Assembly: GCF_001038425.2 (NCBI RefSeq)
Contig: NZ_LDPV02000019.1
Coordinates: 1-32,837 of the forward strand
Reading direction: 5' to 3'
DNA: 32,837 nt
From: Ornithinibacillus contaminans
Lineage (GTDB): Bacteria; Bacillota; Bacilli; Bacillales; Amphibacillaceae
Positions 16,522 to 23,572 of the stretch are shown here, piece after piece. A model generated the notes under the pieces. The model saw nothing but the letters and a program-made list of their open reading frames with translations. It did not search any database and had not been told where the DNA came from. Position 1 is the stretch's first letter; every line of letters starts with the position of its first letter. A program made the translations under genes and the position numbers.

Positions 16522-16720
16522 CTGGTTCGGGCGATGTTTTGCTGGTTCGGGCGATATTTCAGGGGTTCGAGCGATATCTCGCTATTTAAAGCGATGTTCT
16601 CCCCACTTCGAGCGATATCCCGCCAATTCAAGCGATGTTCTCCCCACTTCGAGCGATATCCCGCCAATTCAAGCGATGTTCTCCCCACTTCGAGCGATAT
16701 CCCGCAAAATCGACCGATAA
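16522..16720. repeat. Ten tandem 20-21 bp units between recX and yfhH
   Basis: Ten units, each centred on GCGAT (16531, 16551, 16571, 16591, 16612, 16632, 16653, 16673, 16694, and a CCGAT at 16714), spaced 20 or 21 bp. The right part is a 41-bp pair unit repeated almost exactly (CTTCGAGCGATATCCCG then TTCAAGCGATGTTCTCC). The left units are more diverged. The array is more GC-rich than its surroundings and begins right at the recX stop codon. Confidence 0.9.
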
Positions 16721-16722
16721 CC

Positions 16723-17532
16723 TTACTCCATCTCATCAATAAACTTACTAATCAACTCCATTGAAAATCCTTTACGATATAAACCTTCTTTGACTTTCAT
16801 CTTTAATTCATAGCCGGCTTTTTTATTCTCATGCTTTCTTAGTAGCTTTTCACCGTGATGTTGTAGTGCTTCCCATTCAGACGTGTCATCCTTTTCATCT
16901 TGAATAGTCATAAGCACATCGGTGATGACATCTGGTGTAAAACCTTTTTGCATTAATGTCAAGCGCAGCTGCTGCAGTTGTTTTTGAAAGGAATCCTTTT
17001 TACTGGAGCCCAGTTTTTTAGTTGCCCATTTCATTGCTTTTTCAAATTGCGTTTCATAGCTATATATTGTAATGGCACTTTGTGCAACTGCTTGCGGAAT
17101 ACCCTTTTCTATCAGTTCGCGCTTTACTAGCAGTGGTCCTTTTGAGTTTGTGTTCATTCTAGTTGATGTAAACGCCTTAGCAAATTCTTTATCATTTAAC
17201 AGTCCCTCATTTGTCAAACGCTCGATGATATTATCAATATGTTCAGGCTCTACTTCCTTTTGCCGTAAATAATCATGTATTTCTTTCATCGATCGCATTC
17301 GATAACTTAAATAATTGATGGCTAGCAGATAGGATTTTTGTATGGTATCCTTCCGAATCAGATCGTTTACAGTGGCGTCGTCCAATTCTAGTCCTTTTCG
17401 GAGTCCGAATTCCAACAGGATCGCTTCATCAACACTAAAACCATACGTTTCACCAGTAGCTTCAGCCAGATAAATATTGTATCGCTGCTTGCTTTTTTTC
17501 TGTGTTGTTATGCGGCTAATTTTAGTTGGCAA
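16723..17532 (-). CDS. recX: RecX, regulator of RecA
   Basis: A 269-residue RecX with its row of three-helix repeats; RecX binds RecA filaments and modulates recombination and SOS induction. Typical signs are the SYLLAINYLSYRMRSM repeat near 70-85, the helical segment NEGLLNDKEFAKAFTSTR, and GPLLVKRELIEKGIP. It is the long Bacillus form (B. subtilis YfhG is about 264). I start at TTG 17532, 8 nt after AAGGGG, giving MPTKISRITTQKK, which resembles B. subtilis; GTG 17541 three codons earlier overlaps the ribosome binding site. The repeat array begins at its stop codon. Confidence 0.92.
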   Translation of the reverse strand: MPTKISRITTQKKSKQRYNIYLAEATGETYGFSVDEAILLEFGLRKGLELDDATVNDLIRKDTIQKSYLLAINYLSYRMRSMKEIHDYLRQKEVEPEHIDNIIERLTNEGLLNDKEFAKAFTSTRMNTNSKGPLLVKRELIEKGIPQAVAQSAITIYSYETQFEKAMKWATKKLGSSKKDSFQKQLQQLRLTLMQKGFTPDVITDVLMTIQDEKDDTSEWEALQHHGEKLLRKHENKKAGYELKMKVKEGLYRKGFSMELISKFIDEME

Positions 17533-17774
17533 TTCTCCCACCCCTTTTATTCCATCATAACATGTTTAATAGTCATAAGTAGATTTTGATGATTTTTTTA
17601 GTTGCGAATGACATTGGTTAACACACGCTATTTAGCACCAAAATCATGACACGAAAAAAGCATAACAAATCAACAGAAAACGGCAGCAAATTCCGCCTGA
17701 AAAAGGCTCTCTTTCAACGATTTAGCGCTGTAAATAAAAATTTACATTTTTTGTCGATATTTTTGTAAAAAAAG

Positions 17775-17803
17775 TTGTTCCATTTTGGTGTAAATCATAG
17801 TAT
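17775..17803 (+). promoter_or_regulatory. Possible promoter of the structured leader
   Basis: TTGTTC (17775-17780), a 17-nt spacer and TAGTAT (17798-17803); an overlapping TATTAT lies at 17801-17806. It would start a transcript just before the structured region. Upstream, 17533-17774 holds only AT-rich DNA and a small perfect hairpin (TGTAAAT/ATTTACA, about 17727-17745); no gene is seen. Confidence 0.4.
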
Positions 17804-17838
17804 TATATGTATTGTTACAAATCGACATTTCAAAATAT

Positions 17839-17940
17839 AATAGGGAAGGCAAATGGTGCGCCACCAGTTTATCTGGTTCTAGTGGGTTCGATTCCCACCC
17901 CGAATTTTTGTTGAACGTTAACTAAAAATTCGCGGGTGGG
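17839..17940 (+). ncRNA. Structured leader RNA with tRNA-like fold, class unknown
   Basis: Between recX and the GNAT gene lies a region with nested pairing. 17882-17898 is a perfect T-arm (GTGGG, loop TTCGATT, CCCAC). Before it are a 5-bp hairpin (ACCAG-TTTAT-CTGGT, 17863-17877) and a D-arm-like GGC-loop-GCC (17848-17862) with GG in the loop; 17839-17845 can pair five of seven bases with 17899-17905. The T-arm 3' strand can instead join a 17-bp hairpin (17894-17910 with 17923-17940, one bulged C). The two folds exclude each other. The anticodon arm is abnormal and there is no CCA, so it is not a normal tRNA. I recognise no known riboswitch. Confidence 0.5.
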
Positions 17941-18003
17941 CTTCCATACTAGATTCCTAGTTTTATTTGGATACCCCCTGCTCAGGATGAGGAGGGTTTT
18001 TTT

Positions 18004-18558
18004 ATGCTGAAAAAGCGTGATTTATATGAGGTGCCAGTATTATATGAACTGATGTCACACCCAGAAGTATTTCCGTACGTAAGACACAAGGCAGCAACAT
18101 GTGATGAATTTTACTTCATTACGAAGAAGACGATGGAAGCAGAAGAACACGGGGAGTTAATCTCCAGGACGATAGTAGATGAATATCAACAGCCAATTGG
18201 TACCATTAATTTATTCGATATCGAGAATAATCACGGTTTTTTGGCAACCTGGATTGGCCAGCCTTATTTTGGGAAAGGGTATAACCGACTAGCAAAAGAA
18301 CAGTTTTTTGATGAGTTATTTTTTGACCATGACATTGAAACGATCTTCATGAAAGTCAGAAAAACCAACATTAGGTCCACAAAAGCCGTTCTTAAACTCC
18401 CTTACGTTGCACTTGGTAACACCATTTATCCCGAAGTCTACCAAAAAGTAAATCAGCAAGAGGATATTTATGATATATTTGCGATTTCCAGAGAACATTA
18501 TATTTCGTATCAGCAATTTGCTAACTTGGAAGCAAATCCGGATCATGAAGTTGTGTAA
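18004..18558 (+). CDS. GNAT family N-acetyltransferase (RimJ/RimL-like)
   Basis: A 184-residue acetyltransferase that should use acetyl-CoA on an amino group, of a protein or small molecule. The central GNAT strand is at about 62-80 (GTINLFDIENNHGFLATW), followed by the acetyl-CoA loop QPYFGKGYN (82-90) and the typical IETIFMKVRKTNIRSTKAVLK. The ATG directly follows GAGGAGGG plus seven T residues; the ribosome binding site overlaps a small hairpin (CTCA/TGAG, ACCC/GGGT). The long structured leader upstream suggests RNA-level control. It lies between recX and yfhE, a place where I do not recall such a gene in B. subtilis. Substrate unknown. Confidence 0.85.
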   Translation: MLKKRDLYEVPVLYELMSHPEVFPYVRHKAATCDEFYFITKKTMEAEEHGELISRTIVDEYQQPIGTINLFDIENNHGFLATWIGQPYFGKGYNRLAKEQFFDELFFDHDIETIFMKVRKTNIRSTKAVLKLPYVALGNTIYPEVYQKVNQQEDIYDIFAISREHYISYQQFANLEANPDHEVV

Positions 18559-18617
18559 AATGGTATAAAAATCTCTGATTTGGTTATCCTAAGCCTTAAA
18601 AAGCGAGGGATAACTTG

Positions 18618-18737
18618 ATGGCTAAATCGAAGCAAGAATCCAGGGATAAATTTTTATCCAAAACCCAAGAGGTATTATACGGAAGAGAATTCAAACGGGC
18701 AGATCGCGCTGCGCGTGAACGAGGAGATCGAAGCTAA
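18618..18737 (+). CDS. yfhE: YfhE-like small protein
   Basis: A 39-residue, strongly charged protein (MAKSKQESRDKFLSKTQEVL then YGREFKRADRAARERGDRS) that matches the YfhE family as I remember it: TQEVLY, a KRADR-like stretch and an Arg-rich end. Function unknown. The ATG follows GAGGGA; the ribosome binding site is partly in the 3' side of a small hairpin (GTTATCC/GGATAAC, 18581-18614). A terminator overlaps the stop codon. Position near recX agrees with the B. subtilis yfhE-yfhF-recX order. Confidence 0.8.
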   Translation: MAKSKQESRDKFLSKTQEVLYGREFKRADRAARERGDRS

Positions 18738-18754
18738 ATGCTTCGGTCTTTTTT
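18726..18754 (+). terminator. Terminator overlapping the yfhE stop
   Basis: GATCGAAGC pairs with GCTTCGGTC over TAAAT (which holds the stop codon), followed by six T residues. Confidence 0.85.
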
Positions 18755-18757
18755 AAT

Positions 18758-18931
18758 TTATCCACAATGCCCCTGTTCGTTTGTGGACAACATTTCGGAA
18801 ACGTACTGTTTGAGCTTACCTTTATCCACAATAAATTGTGAACAAATCTCTTAACAAATTGTGGATAGTGTGGACATTTTCATAAAAACCTTGTTTACTT
18901 CTTTTTTACATGTGGATAACCATGTGCATAA
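18758..18931. promoter_or_regulatory. Cluster of eight DnaA-box-like sites
   Basis: Within 174 bp: perfect TTATCCACA at 18758-18766 and 18822-18830, and its perfect complement at 18911-18919; one-mismatch sites at 18782-18790, 18860-18868 and 18923-18931; two-mismatch sites at 18837-18845 and 18869-18877. Both orientations occur. The stretch 18738-18950 has no gene. It lies between the yfhE terminator and the promoter of the YtrA-like operon. There is no replication gene nearby, so it is more likely a DnaA titration or control site than an origin. Confidence 0.8.
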
Positions 18932-18950
18932 GTTTACATATCTATTCTAA

Positions 18951-18997
18951 TTGACATTTAGTTATATCTGTTATACTATAACTATAACAGATATAAC
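18951..18997 (+). promoter_or_regulatory. Promoter and perfect operator of the YtrA-like operon
   Basis: TTGACA (18951-18956) and TACTAT (18974-18979) with a 17-nt spacer. A perfect inverted repeat covers the -10: GTTATATCTGTTATA (18961-18975) and TATAACAGATATAAC (18983-18997), 7 nt apart, a likely binding site for the GntR protein encoded just after. Confidence 0.85.
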
Positions 18998-19016
18998 TGA
19001 AAGGAGGTGTGGTAAT

Positions 19017-19391
19017 GTGCTTATAAATTTAGATTTCGAGTCTAAAGAACCCATTTACCAGCAATTAGTTGATCGAATTATTGAAGGGATTGCCAAGAAG
19101 GAACTTAAGCCCGGAGAAGGATTACCGTCTGTCCGGTCACTTGCTTCTGATATTGGCATCAATCTTCACACTGTGAATAAGGCTTATCAACTATTAAAGC
19201 AGGATGAATTCATTTTAATCCATCGCCAAAAAGGTGTCGTGATTAATCCAGATGGCATCCCGAAAGCAGATGACATGTATATAGATCAACTTAGAAGAAA
19301 TCTTAAGCCTCTCATCGCTGAATCAATTTGTCGAGAAGTGACGGAGGATGATTTTTTAAAAATTTGTTCTGAAATTTATAAAACGTTTTAG
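19017..19391 (+). CDS. GntR-family regulator, YtrA subfamily
   Basis: A 124-residue repressor: an N-terminal winged helix with EPIYQQLVDRI, PGEGLPSVRSLASDIGINL (33-51) and HTVNKAYQLL, and a short helical C-terminal end without an effector domain, which is the YtrA type. The true start is GTG 19017, 7 nt after AAAGGAGGTG; the ATG two bases before is out of frame. The perfect palindrome on its promoter is its probable operator. A DUF1648 membrane protein follows after 12 nt and is surely cotranscribed. Regulators of this kind often respond to cell-wall or membrane stress; that is an inference here. Confidence 0.88.
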   Translation: MLINLDFESKEPIYQQLVDRIIEGIAKKELKPGEGLPSVRSLASDIGINLHTVNKAYQLLKQDEFILIHRQKGVVINPDGIPKADDMYIDQLRRNLKPLIAESICREVTEDDFLKICSEIYKTF

Positions 19392-19403
19392 GGGGATAAG
19401 CAA

Positions 19404-20513
19404 ATGAATGGACTTATGATACTGTTATTAGTGGTTATTTTGGTTCCTGCTTTTATCGCAACGATGTTTATACCATATTGGACGAGACGAACGGAAAGCT
19501 TCGGGGTATCGATTCCAGAAGCAATTTACCATACCGATTCGTTGAAAAAAATGCGGAAACAGTATGTAGTTGCTTCAGGAGTAGCAAGTATAGTCGTGGT
19601 GGCTGTCCTAGTGTGGTTACGCTCACTAACTGATATGAATGAAGAAACCTTTAGTATTTACTTCAGCATACTGATCTTCCTGTATGTGCTCGTTACATTT
19701 TTCATCTACCTTTATTTCCACCGGGTGATGAAACGATTAAAGAAAACGGAAAAATGGGGTAAAGAAAAGCAGCAACAGGTTTATGTAGATACTGAATTTA
19801 GAAACCAAAAATTAACATATTCCAATCTTTGGTTTGGCTTGTCATTTCTCATTACCTTCACGACGGTTTTCTTCACCTTTATGCATTATGATAAAATACC
19901 AGATCAAATTCCAATGCAATATAACCTTGAAGGGGATGTTACCAACTGGGCAGATAAATCGTATCGTTCTCTTTTGATGATGCCGATTGTACAGGTATAT
20001 TTAACCCTCGTATTCATGCTTTCTAACACGATAATTGCAAAAGCGAAGCAACAAATTAACGCGGAAAAACCAACCGAATCGATGCAACAGAACGTAATTT
20101 TTAGAAGAAGATGGTCGTTATTCCTTATCCTAGCAGGAATTGCACTAACATTACTCTTATCTTTTGCTCAAGTGACATTTATTTTCCCGATTGATACAAA
20201 ATGGATTACCATTGTTCCACTTCTCTTTACCGTAGTTATCGTTGCTGGTGTAATTATTTTATCCATTACGACCGGGCAAGGCGGAAGTCGTGTCAAATTG
20301 GCAAATGGTACTCATGGTGAGATTATTGATCGTGATGATGATCAATACTGGAAGCTCGGTCAGTTCTATTTTAATAAACAGGACCCTGCACTCTTTTTAG
20401 AAAAGCGTTTTGGTGTTGGTTGGACGATAAACTTCGCTCGACCATTAGCATGGATATTATTCCTAGGCATCATTTTGTTAGCAATAGGACTACCGTTTTT
20501 ATTAGGCATCTAA
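19404..20513 (+). CDS. DUF1648/DUF5808 membrane protein
   Basis: A 369-residue protein with about eight membrane segments (first at 3-22; others around 54-72, 83-104, 143-162, 193-212, 237-257, 268-289 and 345-366). The DUF1648 part is HYDKIPDQIPMQYNLEG (162-178), the segment also found in SdpI-type immunity proteins; near the C-terminus DQYWKLGQFYFNKQDPALF is DUF5808. ATG 19404 follows TAGGGGGATA. The function is unknown; cotranscription with a GntR repressor fits a membrane-stress or peptide-immunity role, as an inference only. Confidence 0.82.
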   Translation: MNGLMILLLVVILVPAFIATMFIPYWTRRTESFGVSIPEAIYHTDSLKKMRKQYVVASGVASIVVVAVLVWLRSLTDMNEETFSIYFSILIFLYVLVTFFIYLYFHRVMKRLKKTEKWGKEKQQQVYVDTEFRNQKLTYSNLWFGLSFLITFTTVFFTFMHYDKIPDQIPMQYNLEGDVTNWADKSYRSLLMMPIVQVYLTLVFMLSNTIIAKAKQQINAEKPTESMQQNVIFRRRWSLFLILAGIALTLLLSFAQVTFIFPIDTKWITIVPLLFTVVIVAGVIILSITTGQGGSRVKLANGTHGEIIDRDDDQYWKLGQFYFNKQDPALFLEKRFGVGWTINFARPLAWILFLGIILLAIGLPFLLGI

Positions 20514-20520
20514 AAGAAAG

Positions 20521-20652
20521 AGCCTGGAACATAAGTACTTTTGACAAGATAAAATCCGAATTTGCGCGTATTACCCACTTCGGGAATATACTCCGCTGAA
20601 TTAGTACACTGTTCGTAATTTTTATCTTTTCATTTTACTTATGTCTCAGGCT
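20521..20652. repeat. Dispersed hairpin repeat, copy A
   Basis: A 132-bp element with terminal inverted repeats: AGCCTGgaACATAAGTA (20521-20537) and TACTTATGTctCAGGCT (20636-20652), 15 of 17 matched. It shares GATAAAATCCGAA, CACTGTTCGT and CATTTTACTTATGTC with copy B at 26943-27060. It lies exactly between the ends of two convergent genes and, with its A- and T-rich flanks, may act as terminator for both. Confidence 0.85.
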
Positions 20653-20660
20653 TTTCTTTT

Positions 20661-21362
20661 TTATCTTCTCTTTTCAATTGTAATTCTTCTAATAAAACTA
20701 TACGAGATAAGAAATAGTAGCAATCCTAGACCAGCCAACTGCCCAACGAATCCCATATCAATATTTCGAATTAAATCCGTTACAAAGTCGATAACCCAAC
20801 CTTTTGCTAGTGCAATTAATAATAGAATTGCCAGAACCCCAGCTACCGAAGCGCCACCTAATACACCATATTTGTAAAAGATTAAGCCAATAACAAACAT
20901 AAACATAAATAGGAAAAACATGATAGCACTATCAAATAGTACTCGATTTAGCCAATTATTTTCGACCAACATCGCAGGATGCAAAAACATAAAAGCATCA
21001 AAATTCGTTTTATCCATAATGACCTGCACGATTTCCTGAAGGGTGTTGGCAATAATCGATTTGGCAACAGCCATGATGAAGAAAAAGATACCCAACGATA
21101 CAAACAAACTCTTTCTCGTTGCCCCCATTTTTATCGCGAAAGGAACGCTTTGCTTAACGGTTATAAACCCAAGTATCAAACAGTACACATACATTGGAAA
21201 CGGAAAGCCGAATGTCATTTTACTATCAACTGATGTGAAAAGGAAATATGATAGCGTCAAGACAGTCGCTAATACAAATAAGAGTATAGACCAGAAGACG
21301 ATGACTGAATGTCTGATGTCTGTAGCAAAGAAATATAATAGACCTTTTACTTGTCTTTTCAT
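20661..21362 (-). CDS. ABC transporter membrane protein
   Basis: A 233-residue protein with about six hydrophobic segments (19-42, 52-70, 85-104, 134-158, 163-188, 203-225) and a basic C-terminal end. No motif fixes the family, but it overlaps the ATPase gene by 4 nt and has the size of the permeases in YhcF/YtrA-type modules. It is the last gene of the unit and ends at repeat copy A. Substrate unknown. Confidence 0.75.
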   Translation of the reverse strand: MKRQVKGLLYFFATDIRHSVIVFWSILLFVLATVLTLSYFLFTSVDSKMTFGFPFPMYVYCLILGFITVKQSVPFAIKMGATRKSLFVSLGIFFFIMAVAKSIIANTLQEIVQVIMDKTNFDAFMFLHPAMLVENNWLNRVLFDSAIMFFLFMFMFVIGLIFYKYGVLGGASVAGVLAILLLIALAKGWVIDFVTDLIRNIDMGFVGQLAGLGLLLFLISYSFIRRITIEKRR

Positions 21363-22219
21363 AATTTAGACCCCTTCCGCTCTGTTAAGTAAATCATTAA
21401 TTCTTGGATTGGAACACCTTCAACCGCTAAACCGGATTGTTTCGCTTCTTCCACATGACCAAATATATAGGCAGTCATCATGCCAGCAAGCTGTTTTTTC
21501 ATAATAACCTCTTTATCCTCAAGGAATGCTTCCACTTGTTCGGTTGTGCCGGATACTGATATCGCACTATCTCGCAATGTATCTGCGTTTTCTTGCAATG
21601 CTAGCTTGCCATCTTGAATGATTATAACTTCTTCAAACATCAAGCCAACCTCATCAATTAAATGCGTGGAAAAAATGATGATACGTGGTTCCTCCTGATA
21701 TTCCCTTAATAAAATTTCATAGAACTTCTTACGAGCAGCTGCATCGAGCCCAATATATGGCTCATCAAAAATCGTGATTGGTGCTTTACTCGCCAAGCCA
21801 ACAATAATTCCAAGTGACGATTCCATTCCTTTGGATAAAGCCTTCACTTTTACCTTCAAATCAAGATTATATTCCTTCACTAATTCCTGTGCTAATGCCT
21901 CATCCCAATTAGGATAGAAGTACGCATAAATTTTCAACACATTTTTAATAGATAAATCTCGTTTAAAGTTTCCTCCCTCTTTAATTAGGCAAATTAATTC
22001 TGTCAGTTTTCGATTATCAAAAGGATCTTCCCCATTGATTCGTATTTGCCCACTTGTTGCCAAAATATGTCCCGCTAAAATATTCATAAAGGTTGTTTTC
22101 CCTGCACCATTTCTTCCTAGCAATCCATAGATTTTCGGTTCGTTTAAGTTAAACGAAATATTATCTAGCGCTAATTTGTCACCATATTTCTTTGTCAATC
22201 CGTTTACTTCAATTTTCAT
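21359..22219 (-). CDS. ABC transporter ATP-binding protein (YhcG/YtrB-like)
   Basis: A 286-residue ATPase: Walker A GRNGAGKTT (36-44), signature in the divergent form LSKGMESS, Walker B ITIFDEPYIGLDA and switch His in STHLIDE, followed by a short C-terminal domain of about 70 residues. The LSKGM form is common in ABC modules linked to small GntR regulators and often tied to peptide-antibiotic stress. Its start overlaps the regulator gene by 11 nt and its end overlaps the permease by 4 nt, so the three genes are translationally coupled. Confidence 0.9.
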   Translation of the reverse strand: MKIEVNGLTKKYGDKLALDNISFNLNEPKIYGLLGRNGAGKTTFMNILAGHILATSGQIRINGEDPFDNRKLTELICLIKEGGNFKRDLSIKNVLKIYAYFYPNWDEALAQELVKEYNLDLKVKVKALSKGMESSLGIIVGLASKAPITIFDEPYIGLDAAARKKFYEILLREYQEEPRIIIFSTHLIDEVGLMFEEVIIIQDGKLALQENADTLRDSAISVSGTTEQVEAFLEDKEVIMKKQLAGMMTAYIFGHVEEAKQSGLAVEGVPIQELMIYLTERKGSKL

Positions 22220-22586
22220 CCATGCTCTCTCCCTTCGCCATCATTTTCAACAGTTCTTCTTCGGTAATCTGCAGTTTTTTAGCTTCTTCTTTTAACGGAA
22301 GAATATAGTGTTCAAAAAAAGTCTTCCGTCGCTTCGCAATCAAGATTTCCTTGGCATTATCCGTAACAAACATTCCAATTCCCCTCCGTTTAATAAGAAT
22401 CTCTTCGGCAACAAGTTCATTAATCCCTTTTGCAGCTGTTGCAGGATTTATCTTGTAAAAGCTTGCAAATTCATTAGTTGAAGGGACACGTTCCCCCGCT
22501 TTAATGGAGTCATTTATAATCGAATCTTCTAGTTGTTCTTTAATTTGAAGGAAAATTGGTTTGTTCTCATCCAATGAGTTCTTCAT
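22209..22586 (-). CDS. GntR-family regulator, YhcF-like
   Basis: A 125-residue repressor with the winged helix PIFLQIKEQLEDSII, GERVPSTNEFASFYKINPAT and KGINELVAEEILIKRRGIG, then a short helical end rich in Glu and Lys; no effector domain. ATG 22586 is 7 nt after AAGGAG. It leads an operon with an ABC ATPase and permease. The palindrome at 22607-22632, on its own -10, is the likely operator. Its operator sequence differs from that of the YtrA-like unit 3 kb away, so the two should not cross-regulate. Confidence 0.88.
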   Translation of the reverse strand: MKNSLDENKPIFLQIKEQLEDSIINDSIKAGERVPSTNEFASFYKINPATAAKGINELVAEEILIKRRGIGMFVTDNAKEILIAKRRKTFFEHYILPLKEEAKKLQITEEELLKMMAKGESMDEN

Positions 22587-22606
22587 TCACATGCTCCTTA
22601 GTTTAC

Positions 22607-22657
22607 TGGTTAATTACTTATGTAACTAACCATATAACTTTACATTTCAATTGTCAA
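22607..22657 (-). promoter_or_regulatory. Promoter and operator of the YhcF-like operon
   Basis: On the minus strand TTGACA (22657-22652), a 17-nt spacer and TATGGT (22634-22629). An inverted repeat overlaps and follows the -10: GGTTAATTAC (22608-22617) and GTAACTAACC (22622-22631), one mismatch, 4 nt apart. Confidence 0.75.
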
Positions 22658-22675
22658 TCCTTTTTTAAAAAAATA

Positions 22676-22719
22676 AAAAAAGCTCGTGGAGAATAGTGAT
22701 TGAGTTCTCCACAAGCTTT
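22676..22719 (-). terminator. Terminator after the lipoprotein gene
   Basis: AAAGCTcGTGGAGAA pairs with TTCTCCACaAGCTTT; the minus strand continues with a long T-rich run. Confidence 0.85.
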
Positions 22720-22729
22720 GCGTTTTATT

Positions 22730-23395
22730 TTAGTTATGAACATTTAGCATTTCGATTAATTCTATAATTTTGGCATCGTCACCCGGGTCAACATAAACTA
22801 GTTCCGGATGTTCGATAATATTCTTCATATCTTCTCGAACCTTTTCTTTGTCAATATCCTCTGACGGAAAACCTCCATACCAGCTAATCGGTACGTTATA
22901 TACATTAATTGTACCGTCACCATTTCCGCTATATGTTACCATTCCATCTACTAAGCGCGAACCACGTAATTGAATCACATCTTCAGGATACGTCACACTG
23001 GTGTCATCTTCTGGATCGAGTGGCGATCCAGCTTGAATATGTTGAACATGTAATTCATCTATTGCTGGATTTGGACCAAGTAATAGCCAAACACGAGCAT
23101 ATTCAATTTGCTCACTAGAATACTGTGCTAGTGGATTGGTAGTTGTTTCGGATGAGGTATTAGTAGTATCCTTTTCCGAAGAGACGTTAACAGTTGAATC
23201 GTCCTTGTCAGCATCTAGTTCCTCCACTTCGCTTGTTGCTAGATTTGTATCCTCCTTGGAACCATCATCTGTTGATTCAATACCAGCGCTTTTATCAATG
23301 GAATCAGCTTTCCCCTCTTCATTCGAATTGCTGCTACAGCTTGCTAGTATAAATAAAGCTATACTAATACCAAAAATAAGCATTACGTTTTTCAT
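22730..23395 (-). CDS. Putative lipoprotein with acidic linker
   Basis: A 221-residue exported lipoprotein: signal segment 4-17 and lipobox LASC with Cys20. Residues 21 to about 87 are a Ser/Thr/Asp/Glu-rich, probably disordered linker. The rest is a globular domain (QIEYARVWLLLG near 95-106, then VTYPEDVIQLRGSRLVDG and YSGNGDGTINVYNVP) that I cannot assign to a named family. A similar domain layout occurs in Firmicute lipoproteins of unknown role. It is monocistronic, with a terminator on each side. Confidence 0.75.
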   Translation of the reverse strand: MKNVMLIFGISIALFILASCSSNSNEEGKADSIDKSAGIESTDDGSKEDTNLATSEVEELDADKDDSTVNVSSEKDTTNTSSETTTNPLAQYSSEQIEYARVWLLLGPNPAIDELHVQHIQAGSPLDPEDDTSVTYPEDVIQLRGSRLVDGMVTYSGNGDGTINVYNVPISWYGGFPSEDIDKEKVREDMKNIIEHPELVYVDPGDDAKIIELIEMLNVHN

Positions 23396-23533
23396 ATATT
23401 AACCAATCCTTTCACGATGTGTTACTCTTAGGTCCTATTGCACTATTGCTGCCTTGCCTATTCTATTATTCTATCATATCATTCTGACACGTTTTAACGA
23501 TTTTCATTTCATAAATATCCCATTACCAAAACA

Positions 23534-23569
23534 ATCACACAGAAATACACAGGCGCATTTCCGTGTGAT
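23534..23569 (-). terminator. Hairpin after the MBL-fold hydrolase gene
   Basis: ATCACACaGAAAT pairs with ATTTCcGTGTGAT over 10 nt; the minus strand continues TGTTTTGG, a modest T run. Confidence 0.6.
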
Positions 23570-23572
23570 AAA

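Noticed and set aside
16522-16720. CRISPR array
   Set aside because: Units are contiguous without unique spacers and no cas genes are present.
16458-16739. N-terminal extension of yfhH by 94 codons
   Set aside because: It is made entirely of the tandem repeat; a strong ribosome binding site is right before the internal ATG.
17882-17898. Attachment site left by an integrated element (tRNA 3' end)
   Set aside because: No integrase or second copy of the sequence in the window.
17839-17905. A functional tRNA gene
   Set aside because: Anticodon stem only 4 bp if the loop is 7 nt, two acceptor mismatches, no conserved U8/A21, no CCA; kept only as tRNA-like structure.
18758-18931. A replication origin
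   Set aside because: DnaA boxes are present but there is no dnaA, dnaN or plasmid initiator gene nearby, and the surrounding genes are ordinary chromosomal ones.
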